A DNA stretch of 64,000 nt from Segatella baroniae DSM 16972 = JCM 13447 (GTDB lineage Bacteria > Bacteroidota > Bacteroidia > Bacteroidales > Bacteroidaceae), in contig NZ_AUFQ01000002.1 of assembly GCF_000426585.1 (NCBI RefSeq), positions 266,357 through 330,356 of the forward strand. The letters run 5' to 3'. The stretch's first letter is position 1. The number at the start of each line of letters is the position of its first letter. This document shows positions 1 to 8,605 of this stretch, one piece after another. Under the pieces are notes generated by a model. The model saw only the letters and a program-made list of their open reading frames with translations, had not been told where the DNA came from and searched no databases. A program made the position numbers and the translations under genes.

Positions 1-2
1 AG

Positions 3-986
3 TTCGGTCATCGCGACCCCCGCATCCTCTACGACCTGCACAAGATGGCCGACGGACGACAGGACGCCGTCACGATGGTGGCCTACTTGCCGCAACCGCA
101 GACAGACGAAACCTTCTCCTCCAAGCTCGACCTGCAAGGAATCGCCACGCACAACCCTTTGCTGGCACAGAAATACATGACAAAGGGCGAAGGGGGACGG
201 CTTGAAACAACCCCTGCCGCCTATACGAATCTCATCTTCGACAAGATAGAGGAGATTGTCAACGCCCATCCTCATGCTATAGCTATCGCACGGACGCCCC
301 AGGATTTGTATGACAACAAGCGCAACCAACGCAAGAGTATCATGCTCGGTATCGAGAACGGGTTGGCCATCGAGGATGACCTGGACAATCTCGAACGCTT
401 CAAGCGACGTGGCGTCGTCTACATGACGCTGTGCCACAACGGCGACAACGCTATCTGCGACAGTGCCCGCGGCAGCCATACGCATGGCGGCGTGAGCCTC
501 TTCGGCGAGCAGGTGATACGGGAAATGAACCGCCTGGGCATGATGGTCGACCTGAGCCATGGCGGCGAAAAGAGTTTTTATGACGCCTTGGATATCAGCG
601 ACAAGCCCATCGTTTGCAGCCATAGCAACGCAAAGGCGTTGTGCGACGTGCCCCGCAATCTGACCGACGACCAGCTGCGGGCCCTTGCCCGGAAGGGAGG
701 CGTGGCCCATGTCACGCTGTATCACGGCTTTCTGCGGCAGAATGGCGAGGCCACCATCCACGACGTGCTGGCCCATCTGGAGCATTTCATCCGGGTGATG
801 GGTGTCGATCATGTGGGAATCGGCAGCGACTTCGACGGCGACGGCGGCATTCGCGGCTTGGCCGACAGCTCCGAACTGATACAATTCACCATCCGGCTGT
901 TGCGGCGACGCTACAACGAGGACGACATCCGCAGGATATGGGGCGGCAACTGGCTGCGCGTGATGGAACAAGTACAGAACGTATAA
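3..986 (+). CDS. Membrane dipeptidase (peptidase family M19), 5'-truncated
   Basis: Zinc-dependent dipeptidase of the renal-dipeptidase fold. The reading frame is open from base 3, so the window edge cuts off the N-terminus; the ATG at 45 is internal, because FGHRDPRILYDLHK precedes it in frame. What is visible covers most of a TIM-barrel M19 enzyme: the TLCHNGDN segment after a GLAIEDDLDNL stretch, then MVDLSHGGEKSF, KPIVCSHSNA followed by R-N-L-T-D, and DHVGIGSDFDGDGG near the C-terminus. These carry the His and Asp metal-site and substrate residues of the family. A QC-like M28 protein follows 15 bp downstream on the same strand, so the two probably form a peptide-processing unit. The missing N-terminus should hold a signal peptide and the first HxD metal motif; neither can be seen. 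Confidence 0.88.
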   Translation, partial: FGHRDPRILYDLHKMADGRQDAVTMVAYLPQPQTDETFSSKLDLQGIATHNPLLAQKYMTKGEGGRLETTPAAYTNLIFDKIEEIVNAHPHAIAIARTPQDLYDNKRNQRKSIMLGIENGLAIEDDLDNLERFKRRGVVYMTLCHNGDNAICDSARGSHTHGGVSLFGEQVIREMNRLGMMVDLSHGGEKSFYDALDISDKPIVCSHSNAKALCDVPRNLTDDQLRALARKGGVAHVTLYHGFLRQNGEATIHDVLAHLEHFIRVMGVDHVGIGSDFDGDGGIRGLADSSELIQFTIRLLRRRYNEDDIRRIWGGNWLRVMEQVQNV

Positions 987-1001
987 AACAAGAAAACGGT
1001 A

Positions 1002-2033
1002 ATGAAGAACTCTATGAAGACAATATTGGCACTCGCGGCGGCAGGCCTTCTGGGCGGCGGCGCTTATTTCTATAACGCGTCGAAGGCCGAGACGGCGATG
1101 GTGGAAGAGGCGGAAGAGGTGGAGAAGGTGAAGCCGGTAGGCCCTGTTTTCAATGCCGACAGCGCCTTCGCCTTCACGCAGGCGCAGTGCGACTTCGGCT
1201 TTCGCGACATGAATTCGGCCGGCCACGACCGTTGCGGCGACTGGATTGTCAGTCGCTTCAAGGCTTTCGGCTGCAAGACCACGAGCCAAAAGATGGATTT
1301 GAAGGGCTATGACGGCACCCTGTTGAGGTGCCATAACATCATGGCCAGCTACAATCCGGCCGCCACTACCCGCATCTTGCTCTGCGCCCACTGGGACAGC
1401 CGGCCCTGGGCGGACAACGACCCCGACTCCGCCAATTGGCGGAAGCCCATCTTGGCGGCCAACGACGCAGCCAGCGGCGTGGCTGTCATGCTGGAACTGG
1501 CCCGCCTGCTCCATACCGACGCTCAGCGGCTGCCGGCCAATCTGGGTGTCGACTTCGTCTGTTTCGACGCCGAAGACTGGGGGACGCCGCAGTGGGCGTC
1601 GGTCGCCGATGACGGAAACTCGTGGGCTTTGGGCTCGCAATACTGGAGTGCCCACCTGCCCGAAGGCTACGAAGCCCGCTACGGCATTCTGCTCGACATG
1701 GTCGGCGGCGTGGGCGCCAAGTTCCATCGGGAGCAGCTGTCGATGCAATACGCACCGGAGATTGTCAGGAAGGTGTGGCGCGCGGCCCGACAGGCCGGCT
1801 ACGGCAGCTTCTTCCCCAACAGCGACGGCGGCGCCGTCACCGACGACCACGTTGCCGTGAACCAGGTGGCCCGCATTCCGACCATCGACATCATCCCCTA
1901 TTATCCCGATTGCGCCCAAAGCAGCTTCGGACCGACGTGGCATACCTTGGCCGACAACATGGACAACATCGACAAGAACACGCTCAAGGCCGTGGGTCAG
2001 ACGCTTGTGCAGGTGCTGTTTACCGAGCGGTAA
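1002..2033 (+). CDS. Glutaminyl-peptide cyclotransferase-like M28 family protein
   Basis: 343 residues. An N-terminal hydrophobic segment (about 6-24) looks like a signal anchor or uncleaved signal peptide, placing the enzyme in the periplasm. The rest is an M28-type fold of the zinc-dependent glutaminyl cyclase kind. CAHWDSRPWAD has His130 and Asp132, AANDAASG has the metal ligand Asp155, CFDAEDWG has Glu191-Asp192 in the position of the catalytic Glu and Glu/Asp zinc pair, and TWHTLADNMDNID holds His313. The stretch from FDAEDWG to GSQYW follows the human QC layout closely. The expected role is N-terminal pyroglutamate formation on exported proteins, which is common in Bacteroidetes; aminopeptidase activity is the alternative. 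It lies 15 bp after the M19 dipeptidase gene and is probably co-transcribed. Confidence 0.82.
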   Translation: MKNSMKTILALAAAGLLGGGAYFYNASKAETAMVEEAEEVEKVKPVGPVFNADSAFAFTQAQCDFGFRDMNSAGHDRCGDWIVSRFKAFGCKTTSQKMDLKGYDGTLLRCHNIMASYNPAATTRILLCAHWDSRPWADNDPDSANWRKPILAANDAASGVAVMLELARLLHTDAQRLPANLGVDFVCFDAEDWGTPQWASVADDGNSWALGSQYWSAHLPEGYEARYGILLDMVGGVGAKFHREQLSMQYAPEIVRKVWRAARQAGYGSFFPNSDGGAVTDDHVAVNQVARIPTIDIIPYYPDCAQSSFGPTWHTLADNMDNIDKNTLKAVGQTLVQVLFTER

Positions 2034-2049
2034 AATTCAAGTGATTTAT

Positions 2050-2080
2050 TTTGGAGTTAGCGCTTTTTGCGCTAACTTTG
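2050..2080 (+). promoter_or_regulatory. Bacteroidetes-type promoter for argS
   Basis: TTTG at 2050-2053, a 19-bp spacer, then TAACTTTG at 2073-2080 match the Bacteroidetes -33/-7 consensus (TTTG, TAnnTTTG). The argS ATG is 30 bp downstream. The spacer and the start of the -7 box are covered by a perfect inverted repeat, listed separately. Confidence 0.75.
2055..2077. promoter_or_regulatory. Perfect 9-bp inverted repeat over the argS promoter
   Basis: AGTTAGCGC, TTTTT, GCGCTAACT: perfect 9-bp arms around a 5-nt centre. It lies 22 bp after the stop of the M28 gene, so it could be that gene's terminator. It also overlaps the argS -7 element and could act as an operator. It lacks a downstream T-run, which argues mildly against a standard intrinsic terminator. 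Confidence 0.5.
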
Positions 2081-2110
2081 CATCATCAATAACCGAATTA
2101 AACTTCCCCT

Positions 2111-3928
2111 ATGAATATTGAAAGTCAAATTAGCGGTTCTGTTATCGCTTCGATAAAAGAACTCTATGGCCAAGATGTGCCTTCCGACATGGCGCAACTT
2201 CAGAAAACGCGCAGCGATTTTGAAGGCAATCTGACCTTGGTGGTGTTCCCTTTCCTGAAGATTTCAAAGAAACGGCCGGAAGAAACGGCCCAGGAAATCG
2301 GCCAATATCTGGTCGAAAACTGCAAGGCCGTGGCCACGTTCAATGTCGTGAAGGGCTTTCTGAACCTCACGGTGGCCGACGCGGCCTGGGTGGAGCTGCT
2401 CAGCGACATCAACGCCGACGAACTTTATGGCGAGAAAAGGGCCGTTGCCGACGCGCCGCTGGTGATGGTCGAGTACAGTTCGCCCAACACCAACAAGCCG
2501 CTTCACCTGGGACACGTCCGCAACAACCTGCTCGGCTGGTCGCTGGCGCAAATCATGGAGGCCAACGGCAACAAGGTGGTGAAGACCAATATCGTGAACG
2601 ATCGCGGCATTCACATCTGCAAGAGCATGCTGGCCTGGCTGAAATGGGGCGACGGAATCACACCCGAGCAGGCCGGAAAGAAGGGCGACCATCTCATCGG
2701 CGACTTCTATGTGGCTTTCGACAAGCACTACAAGGCCGAATGTGAGGCCTTGAAGGCGCAGTACATGAGTGAGGGGATGGACGAGGAAGCGGCTTCCGAG
2801 AAGGCCAAGAGCGAAGCTCCGCTCATGAAGGAAGCCCGTGAAATGCTCGTGAAATGGGAACGGAACGACCCCGAAGTGCGTGCTTTGTGGAAGAAGATGA
2901 ACGACTGGGTGTATGCCGGTTTCGATGAAACCTACAAGGCATTGGGCGTCGGTTTCGACAAGATATATTACGAATCAGAGACATACCTCGAGGGAAAGAA
3001 GAAGGTGGAGGAGGGTCTCGACAAGGGACTCTTCTACCGGAAGGATGACAACAGTGTATGGGCAGACCTTTCCAACGAAGGTCTGGACCAGAAACTGTTG
3101 CTCCGTTCTGACGGCACCTCGGTGTATATGACACAGGATATCGGCACGGCCGAGATGCGTTTCAACGACTTCCCCATCGACAAGATGATTTATGTGGTGG
3201 GCAACGAGCAGAACTATCACTTCCAGGTGTTGTCGCTGCTGCTCGACCGCCTAGGTTTCAAGTGGGGCAAGGAGCTGGTTCACTTCTCCTACGGCATGGT
3301 GGAACTGCCCAACGGCAAGATGAAGAGCCGCGAGGGTACGGTGGTGGACGCCGACGAACTCATCGCGACGATGATAGACGACGCGCGCCGGACGAGCGAC
3401 GAACTGGGCAAGTTCAAGGACATGACCGAAGACGAGAAGCGGGAGATAGCCCGCATCGTGGGTCTCGGCGCGCTGAAATACTTCATTCTGAAGGTGGACG
3501 CCCGCAAGAACATGCTCTTCAATCCAGCCGAGAGTATCGACTTCAACGGCAATACCGGGCCTTTCATCCAGTACACATACGCCCGCATCCGCAGTATCAT
3601 GCGCAAGGCGGCCGCCGACAACATCGCTTTGCCCACGGCTTTGCCGACCGACACGCGGCTCAACGCCAAGGAAATAGAGTTGATTCAGAAGGTCAGCGAG
3701 TTCGGCGCGGCTGTCGAACAGGCCGGCATGGACTACAGTCCGAGCGGCATAGCCAACTACTGTTACGAACTGACCAAGCTGTTCAACCAGTTCTATCACG
3801 ACTATAGCATTCTCAATGCCGACAGCCGTGAAGAGAAAGTGGCACGCCTCGTGCTGGCACGGAACGTGGCCAAGACCATCAAGAACGGCATGGCCCTGCT
3901 CGGTATCGAAGTTCCTGAACGTATGTAA
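2111..3928 (+). CDS. argS: Arginyl-tRNA synthetase
   Basis: 605 residues, full length for a class I ArgRS. It charges tRNA-Arg in the cytoplasm. The N-terminal Add-1 domain (about 1-110) is followed by the class I signature SSPNTNKPLHLGHVRNN, with HLGH from residue 132. The KMSKS-like loop is GKMKSREGT (Lys403). The C-terminal anticodon-binding domain has the usual NTGPFIQYTYAR motif and an ALLGIEVPERM-type end. It has its own promoter 30 bp upstream. The stop codon is followed after 20 bp by a GC-rich palindrome that begins the DUF559 module. Confidence 0.97.
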   Translation: MNIESQISGSVIASIKELYGQDVPSDMAQLQKTRSDFEGNLTLVVFPFLKISKKRPEETAQEIGQYLVENCKAVATFNVVKGFLNLTVADAAWVELLSDINADELYGEKRAVADAPLVMVEYSSPNTNKPLHLGHVRNNLLGWSLAQIMEANGNKVVKTNIVNDRGIHICKSMLAWLKWGDGITPEQAGKKGDHLIGDFYVAFDKHYKAECEALKAQYMSEGMDEEAASEKAKSEAPLMKEAREMLVKWERNDPEVRALWKKMNDWVYAGFDETYKALGVGFDKIYYESETYLEGKKKVEEGLDKGLFYRKDDNSVWADLSNEGLDQKLLLRSDGTSVYMTQDIGTAEMRFNDFPIDKMIYVVGNEQNYHFQVLSLLLDRLGFKWGKELVHFSYGMVELPNGKMKSREGTVVDADELIATMIDDARRTSDELGKFKDMTEDEKREIARIVGLGALKYFILKVDARKNMLFNPAESIDFNGNTGPFIQYTYARIRSIMRKAAADNIALPTALPTDTRLNAKEIELIQKVSEFGAAVEQAGMDYSPSGIANYCYELTKLFNQFYHDYSILNADSREEKVARLVLARNVAKTIKNGMALLGIEVPERM

Positions 3929-3948
3929 TACACGAAGCCTCCCCCTTG

Positions 3949-3968
3949 CCCCCTCCGGAAGGAGGGGG
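3949..3968. repeat. GC-rich palindrome, left border of the DUF559 module
   Basis: CCCCCTCC, GGAA, GGAGGGGG: perfect 8-bp arms in the argS-DUF559 gap. It belongs to the same family as the CCCTCCC...GGGAGGG palindromes at 12.69, 13.57, 45.16 and 54.48 kb. A partial direct copy (CCTCCCCC) precedes it. Confidence 0.7.
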
Positions 3969-3993
3969 AAATATATCGGCAATCATACCACAC

Positions 3994-4917
3994 ATGAGCG
4001 AGCGCAAAGATGAGTTTGTTTACGAAACGGCGGAACCTGCTTCCTATCATTTGTTGAAGCAGCTTGCCCAGGAAAACAAACTCTTCATGACCGACGCCGA
4101 ACAAGCGCTTTGGCACATGCTCAAGGGGAATGGCATTGGCCATAAGTTCAGGCGGCAACAAATCATTGGCGATTACATTGCCGACTTCGTCAACCTTCAT
4201 TATAAACTCGTAGTCGAGGTAGACGGCAAATATCATTTCAAGGGTGAACAACCCGTCAGAGACGAGCTTCGCACGGCCGACCTGAACCGAATGGGCTACA
4301 CGGTTGTCCGCTTTACCAACGAAGAGGTGCTTGGCAATATCAATAAAGTGGCTTGGCAGCTCAAAGACATTATCCGACACATGGAAATCTCATATCCCAA
4401 GAAGCCAGAGACAACTGCCGGCAAAACATCCCATACACTTTCGCAGCCGACAGCCGCCGGCCCTGTCGCCGCTCCCTCTCCCCTTGAAGAGGGCTGGGGA
4501 GAGGCCGTCCTCCGCAATGCCTGGGCCGTGGACGCGGCCTGCTCGGGCAATCCCGGACCGATGGAATATCAGGCCATCGACTTGCAGACGGGCGAGCGGG
4601 TGTTCCACTTCGGGCCGATGCAAGGCACCAACAACATCGGCGAGTTTCTGGCCATTGTCCATGCGCTGGCCCTCCTGGAGAAGCAGGGAATGCACGACAA
4701 GGTGATCTATTCCGACAGTTACAACGCCATCCTGTGGGTCAACAAGAAGCAGTGCAAGACCAAGTTGGCGCGCAACGCGCAGACCGAGCCGGTCTTCCAG
4801 ATCATCGCCCGCGCCGAAGCATGGCTCCGCACGCATCCTCTCCGCACGCCCATCATCAAATGGGAGACGAAGAAGTGGGGCGAGGTGCCGGCCGATTTCG
4901 GGCGGAAAAGCCGATAG
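3994..4917 (+). CDS. DUF559 endonuclease-like domain fused to an RNase HI-type domain
   Basis: 307 residues from the ATG at 3994; the in-frame extension to 3946 would start inside the palindrome and is unlikely. Residues about 15-130 are a DUF559 (Vsr-like) nuclease domain: AEQALWHMLKGNGIGHKFRRQ, then ADFV with Asp64, VVEVDGKYH with Glu75 and Asp77, and a GYTVVRFTNEEV ending. Residues 131-172 are a low-complexity linker that includes SPLEEGWGE, a translated GC-palindrome. Residues 175-307 are RNase H: AWAVDAACSGNPGP (Asp180), GTNNIGEFLA (Glu217), VIYSDSYNAI (Asp241) and PADFG (Asp301), so all four catalytic acids are present. In Bacteroidetes relatives the RNase H domain usually follows a viroplasmin-like hybrid-binding domain; here DUF559 stands in its place. 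Whether the fusion is active as one protein is unknown. Confidence 0.82.
   Translation: MSERKDEFVYETAEPASYHLLKQLAQENKLFMTDAEQALWHMLKGNGIGHKFRRQQIIGDYIADFVNLHYKLVVEVDGKYHFKGEQPVRDELRTADLNRMGYTVVRFTNEEVLGNINKVAWQLKDIIRHMEISYPKKPETTAGKTSHTLSQPTAAGPVAAPSPLEEGWGEAVLRNAWAVDAACSGNPGPMEYQAIDLQTGERVFHFGPMQGTNNIGEFLAIVHALALLEKQGMHDKVIYSDSYNAILWVNKKQCKTKLARNAQTEPVFQIIARAEAWLRTHPLRTPIIKWETKKWGEVPADFGRKSR
4475..4504. repeat. GC-rich palindrome at the DUF559/RNase H junction
   Basis: CCTCTCCCC, 12 nt, GGGGAGAGG: perfect 9-bp arms inside the fusion gene. It is read in frame as the linker SPLEEGWGEA and marks the right border of the DUF559 module. Confidence 0.7.
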
Positions 4918-4980
4918 TCGGCCGTCACCTGCGCCTTTTCTTCATCCCCCTGTGCCGTTCAGCGGGGCGGCCGTGGCCCC

Positions 4981-6513
4981 TTAGCGGGGCATGGTGATGG
5001 GGAACAGCGGATTGTCGACATGCTCCCGCTTGATGATTTCCACCATCTTTCTTACGATGTCGGGGTGCCGGTCGGCGATGTCGTTATCCTCATGCAGGTC
5101 GACTGACAAATCATAGAGGCGGGGGGTTCCTTTCACTACAATCAGTTTCCAGTCTCCCATCCTCACACCGATTTGGTCGGTCTCGGCAAATTCCCAATAA
5201 AGATACTCATGCCGTTGCTGCGCCTCGTTCTTGCCCAAGAGCGTCGGGGCGAAGGAGACGCCGTCGAAGTGGTCGACGGGCAGGGCCTTGTTGGCATACT
5301 TGCGCACATAGTTCTTCACGCCCGTCAGCTCGCAGAAAGTTGGCATCAAGTCGTAGAAGGCCACTTGCAGGTCGTTCACCGTGCCGGCCGCAATCCGTCC
5401 CGGCCAACGGGCGATGAACGGTATTCTGATTCCACCCTCGTAGCACTGCCGTTTCAGTCCGCGCAGCTTGCCGTCGCGGCCGAAGAACGTCGGGTCGGCG
5501 CCTCCCTCTTCGTGCGGGCCGTTGTCGCTGGTGAAGATGACCAGCGTGTTGTCGGCTAGTCCTTTCTCTTCGAGCTTCGCCATGATTTGTCCTACATACG
5601 CGTCGAGGCGCGTTATCATGGCCGCGAACTGCGCGTGCGTGTGCTCCACGGCGTTGTAGCGCGAGTTTTCCTGGCCTCCCCACGTCCTGTCCGTAAAGAA
5701 CTTCTTCTTATATGCCTCCACCAGCGAGTCGTCCGGCTGGACCAGTTCGGCGTGGGGCAGCGTGTAGGTGAACACTCCGAAGAAAGGTTTGCGCCCGTCC
5801 TGGGCGTCCAGCCATTGCAGGGCACGCCTGTGAATGAGGTCGGCCGAATAGGCCGTGCGCTTGCGATAGTCCTTTCCGAACATCGGATGGGCGATATTGT
5901 CGTCCAGCACCACGCGGCTGACAGCCGTGTCGCCGCGTGTCCGGCTGTATTCGTTCAGGAAGTTGGGATAATACAGATGTGCCTGAAACTGACAGATGTA
6001 GCCGAAGAACTCGTCCACGCCCCGCTTGTCGGGCGTCGACACCGAGCCTTCGTAGCCGCCGGCCCACTTGCCGAACATGCCCGTCCTGTAGCCGTTGTCC
6101 TTCATGATTTCGGGCAGGATGACGTGCCTGGGGTCATACGGATGTTGGCCCACCACACTGTAATCCCGGTTTCGTCCATAGAAAACGGGCTTGCTGTCGG
6201 CCCAGTATTCCTTGTTGCCACGCACCTCCGTGTGGCCCGAATGCTGTCCTGTCATCATGCAGGCCCGCGACGGCGCGCTCACCGGCGCGCCGGCATAAGC
6301 CTGCGTGAAGCGCATGCCATCGCGGGCCATGCGGTCTATGTTCGGCGTACTGATGTATGGCTGACCATAGCATCCCAGGTCGCCATATCCCATGTCGTCG
6401 CACATGATGTAGATGATGTTGGGCCTGGCCGACTTGGCCGGCTTGGCCATCATAGACGGAGCGGCGGCCAATGCCGCCGCTCCTGCTATCCATATAGAAG
6501 TCTTCTGTTGCAT
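4981..6513 (-). CDS. Arylsulfatase (Ser-type formylglycine sulfatase)
   Basis: 510 residues from the ATG at 6513, which lies 4 bp after the susD stop; a TTG five codons upstream is less likely. Residues 1-23 look like a signal peptide. The sulfatase core has NIIYIMCDDMGYGDLGCYG with the metal-binding Asp pair 39-40. The activation motif is APVSAPSRA with Ser79 in S-x-P-S-R. This is the serine form, which needs an anSME-type radical SAM enzyme to make formylglycine. FTSDNGPHEEGG supplies further metal ligands. The enzyme should remove sulfate from a host or dietary glycan in the periplasm. As the last gene of a SusC-SusD-sulfatase operon it indicates a sulfated glycan as the target, such as mucin, a glycosaminoglycan or an algal polysaccharide. 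The substrate cannot be read from sequence. Confidence 0.92.
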   Translation of the reverse strand: MQQKTSIWIAGAAALAAAPSMMAKPAKSARPNIIYIMCDDMGYGDLGCYGQPYISTPNIDRMARDGMRFTQAYAGAPVSAPSRACMMTGQHSGHTEVRGNKEYWADSKPVFYGRNRDYSVVGQHPYDPRHVILPEIMKDNGYRTGMFGKWAGGYEGSVSTPDKRGVDEFFGYICQFQAHLYYPNFLNEYSRTRGDTAVSRVVLDDNIAHPMFGKDYRKRTAYSADLIHRRALQWLDAQDGRKPFFGVFTYTLPHAELVQPDDSLVEAYKKKFFTDRTWGGQENSRYNAVEHTHAQFAAMITRLDAYVGQIMAKLEEKGLADNTLVIFTSDNGPHEEGGADPTFFGRDGKLRGLKRQCYEGGIRIPFIARWPGRIAAGTVNDLQVAFYDLMPTFCELTGVKNYVRKYANKALPVDHFDGVSFAPTLLGKNEAQQRHEYLYWEFAETDQIGVRMGDWKLIVVKGTPRLYDLSVDLHEDNDIADRHPDIVRKMVEIIKREHVDNPLFPITMPR

Positions 6514-6517
6514 GTCG

Positions 6518-8587
6518 TCATTCTCCAAGACCGAACAGTTCGTTGTATCCGGGGTTTTGCGTCAGCTTCCGGTTCAGGACGATCTGGCTCGTCGGCACCA
6601 TCCTCAAATAGTAGGTGTCCAGCCAGCCGCCTTGCGTCAGCGGACTTTCGTAAGTATAGATCCAACCACTGCCCACGCTGTTGTTCTCCGCGGTCGCCTT
6701 GCCGGTGCTCTTGATTTGGTCGTAGTCGACGAACTGTCCCGTATAGGCATTGTTCTTGGGCGCGTAGATGTTGTTTTTGGCCGTCGTCCAGAGGCCGCAA
6801 GGCTGGCGGTTGACATAGTAAGCCGCCTTGGCCCAGCGTCGAATGTCGTAGAAAGCGAAGCCTTCGCCAAACAATTCTATTTGGCGTTCACGCCGAATCT
6901 CCCACAAAACAGGGTCGACATTGTAGTTTCCGAATTTGCCGCCCTTGCCCGTCCACCAGGGCGCGTTGCCCTTGTCGCGTGCGGGGTCGAAGTTTTCGTT
7001 GATGTCGGCCACCGTCATCTTCCCCACGCCCGAGCGTTCGCGCAACTTGTTGATGGTCATATCGGCCACCGTCTGGCTGAACTGGTTGAGTTCCCATGCG
7101 GCTTCGGCATAGTTGAGCAGCACTTCCTCTATCTTGAAGATGGGCTTGTCGGCCGTGCAGAAGGCTGAAGAACCGGTGGAGAACTCCCACATGTCGTAGT
7201 TCTTCCAGAAGTAGTAGCCGGTCCGGCAGCGCATGTAGGGCACGCGCGAGTCGGTCGTCAGGTTGGGGCTGACCGGTGTCAGCGACGCGCCCCAGTTCTG
7301 TCCGGGACACCGCTTCATGCCTTCGCCTCCGGCTGCGCCGCCCCGCACGCACTTCACGTTGGCGCCCATGTGGTCGATGTAGTATCTGTACTTGGCTTCC
7401 TCCTCAGCCGTCACGACATGTCCTTGGTTGTTGTTGCCTGCCTTGAGGAACTTCCATGTCCTGAACGTGTTCACGTTGTCGGGCATCTTGTTGTTCGGCG
7501 CCACCACATAAGGCGGCTGTATGTTGTGATACAGGCGCGGGTCGCGGTCGGCGAAGGTGTCCCACATGTCCTTTCCCTTGCCACCCTTGTAGCCCGAGGC
7601 CGCGTTTGCGATGGGCAGGCCGTTCTTCATCAGGAACATGTCCACCGTGTATTGGGGAACGTCGGCGGCATTGGCCGCAATGTGCTCGAAGTCGTTGTAG
7701 CGGTTCATCAGCATGTTGTCGACAAACTCCTTGCAGAGGATGACACCGGGCTTTCCCTTCAGGCTCTCCGTCGTCCACATCTCTCCGTAGCCGGTGGCCG
7801 GATTTTGCGTATCCACGCCTTTGTAGAGGGTGGGATAGGCGTCCATCAGTTCCTTCGACACCGTCATGCACTTCTGCAAGTACTTCTCATACGGCTCGTT
7901 CAGGCCGTGATACTTGGCCCAGGTGCCTTCGCGGAGCAGAAACCGCGACAGCGCGGCCTTGACGGCGTTGGCCGTTATGGTGTTGTCGCCATCGTTGAAT
8001 TTGCCGATGTGCGCGGCGGCATACTCCAGGCGTGCCACAATGCTGTCGGCCACTTCGGCGCGTGGCGTGCGCGGGCCGTAAGTCGCTTCGTCGTTCTCAC
8101 CAATCACCTTGTCAATCCAGGGCACGTCGCCGAAGCGGTCGATCAGCTCCATGTACCAGAAGGCCGAGAAGAAGAAGCCCACCGAACGCCAATGGGCGGC
8201 TTGTTCGGGCGTGAGCGCTCCGTCGTTCAGGTGGCTGAGCATGATGTTGATGCGGCGGATATAGCCGAAGTTCCATCCGCCACCATCCGACGTGGCCGTT
8301 ATCGTTTCGTAGGCGTAAGGGTTGCGGCTGTTGTCGCGGTGCGTCACCAATCCGCCATACCAGTCGCCGTAGAACTGAGCGTTCAGGTAGCTATTGTTGA
8401 TGCTGGTCATGATGGTCGTGTTGGTGAACATTTCATAACACGGGTTCATGAAAGCCTTGAAGTTGTCATACTCCTTGAAGGCGTTGCCCTCGGTCAAGTC
8501 AGTTACAGGGTACTTCTCCAGGAAGTCGTCGTTGCAAGCCGTCAGGGTCAATGCGCCTGCAAGCAGCGCTATCATTACTTTTTTCAT
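6518..8587 (-). CDS. SusD/RagB-family nutrient-binding outer-membrane lipoprotein
   Basis: 689 residues. Residues 1-18 are a lipoprotein signal with lipobox LTAC (Cys18), followed by NDDFLEKYPVTDLTEGNAF, the usual start of mature SusD proteins. The helical TPR-like core and the C-terminal WEIRRERQIELFGEGFAFYDIRRW motif are typical of RagB/SusD. It sits on the cell surface as the lid of the SusC transporter and binds glycan. It lies 18 bp downstream of the SusC gene and 4 bp upstream of the sulfatase start, so the three are one operon. Confidence 0.95.
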   Translation of the reverse strand: MKKVMIALLAGALTLTACNDDFLEKYPVTDLTEGNAFKEYDNFKAFMNPCYEMFTNTTIMTSINNSYLNAQFYGDWYGGLVTHRDNSRNPYAYETITATSDGGGWNFGYIRRINIMLSHLNDGALTPEQAAHWRSVGFFFSAFWYMELIDRFGDVPWIDKVIGENDEATYGPRTPRAEVADSIVARLEYAAAHIGKFNDGDNTITANAVKAALSRFLLREGTWAKYHGLNEPYEKYLQKCMTVSKELMDAYPTLYKGVDTQNPATGYGEMWTTESLKGKPGVILCKEFVDNMLMNRYNDFEHIAANAADVPQYTVDMFLMKNGLPIANAASGYKGGKGKDMWDTFADRDPRLYHNIQPPYVVAPNNKMPDNVNTFRTWKFLKAGNNNQGHVVTAEEEAKYRYYIDHMGANVKCVRGGAAGGEGMKRCPGQNWGASLTPVSPNLTTDSRVPYMRCRTGYYFWKNYDMWEFSTGSSAFCTADKPIFKIEEVLLNYAEAAWELNQFSQTVADMTINKLRERSGVGKMTVADINENFDPARDKGNAPWWTGKGGKFGNYNVDPVLWEIRRERQIELFGEGFAFYDIRRWAKAAYYVNRQPCGLWTTAKNNIYAPKNNAYTGQFVDYDQIKSTGKATAENNSVGSGWIYTYESPLTQGGWLDTYYLRMVPTSQIVLNRKLTQNPGYNELFGLGE

Positions 8588-8605
8588 GTGAATCTACTCA
8601 TTAGG

